Below are positions 21,217 to 21,302 of a stretch of 21,302 nt of DNA, piece by piece (position 1 is the first letter of the stretch; each line of letters begins with the position of its first letter). Origin of the DNA: a virus. Below the pieces are notes generated by a model. That model worked only from the letters and a program-made list of their open reading frames with translations. It made no database searches and was not told the origin of the DNA. The stretch lies in the IMG/VR virus record IMGVR_UViG_3300019487_000940, positions 1-21,302 of that record; one strand, given 5' to 3'. A program made the position numbers and the translations under genes.

Positions 21217-21302
21217 TCAGGCGGCGTTCCTCTCGGCCTTTTCTCCGTTGACGAACTTCACGCCGGCGATGACGTCCGGGAGCAGCGTCGCGCCGTTGAG
21301 CA
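21217..21302 (-). CDS. C-terminal end of a transposase-like gene, possibly IS256 (mutator) type, partial
   Basis: Only the last ~28 residues are visible: LNGATLLPDVIAGVKFVNG, then EKAERNAA and a TGA stop. The LLP-VI-GV-F-(N/D)G pattern directly before the stop resembles the C-terminus of IS256-type transposases from environmental bacteria. This is recognition from a short stretch and needs the flanking sequence; another protein family is possible. Confidence 0.4.
   Translation of the reverse strand, partial: LNGATLLPDVIAGVKFVNGEKAERNAA

Noticed and set aside
1-21302. tRNA and rRNA genes
   Set aside because: I saw no cloverleaf-compatible T-loop/anticodon arrangement or rRNA-like sequence while reading; a covariance-model scan would be needed to be certain.

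Overview
The window is GC-rich and gene-dense, with most genes on the minus strand in overlapping (ATGA-type) operons. Gene content points to a mobile-element-rich bacterial chromosome. The pairing of a large serine recombinase with a DUF2924 protein and a short companion is known mainly from Planctomycetota and some Proteobacteria. I lean towards a planctomycete or a related environmental genome, but no rRNA or marker gene is present to prove it.

Left part (1-6181, minus strand): a phage-type replication and recombination operon. In transcription order it holds a small sigma-like factor, a RecE/DUF3799-type PD-(D/E)XK exonuclease, an AAA_24/Sak4-like ATPase, a DUF669 protein (probably ssDNA-binding), a RusA Holliday-junction resolvase, a DUF4406-DUF6378 protein, a calcineurin-like phosphoesterase and a DEAH helicase that runs off the left edge. 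One unrecognised gene (2343-2825) sits on the opposite strand in the middle, as a cargo gene would. Together the set would resect, anneal or pair, protect and resolve DNA.

Middle (6182-10983): a strong hairpin terminator, then an AbiE-type toxin-antitoxin pair on the plus strand. Its toxin gene carries C-terminal WYL-like and zinc-finger-like extensions. Convergent to it is an unrecognised 537-residue protein with a C-terminal helix-turn-helix, followed by about 470 bases of palindrome-rich non-coding DNA.

Mobility and control (10984-15065, minus strand): a four-gene cassette (short companion protein, DUF2924 protein, large serine recombinase, ParB-like HTH protein), preceded by an XRE repressor plus ImmA/IrrE protease pair under a near-consensus promoter. 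The recombinase cassette and the RecE operon are each preceded by a closely matching 30-base block (25/30 identical, no gaps) reading GCGACA-N17-GATATA. This suggests that both operons belong to one integrated element and share a regulator, possibly the element's own sigma-like factor.

Right part (15105-21302): a 5'-truncated IS630-type transposase lies directly against a damaged nucleoside-phosphorylase-family gene that has lost its 5' end and carries a one-base frameshift. Beyond it is an intact minus-strand five-gene operon: an unknown protein with a putative HTH, a substrate-binding lipoprotein, a TYW1-like/COG0731 radical SAM protein, an ABC ATPase and an ABC permease. Every junction overlaps. 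The operon starts at a TATAAT promoter beside what looks like the 3' end of another transposase gene at the right edge. The operon appears to couple uptake of an unknown small molecule to a radical-SAM reaction.
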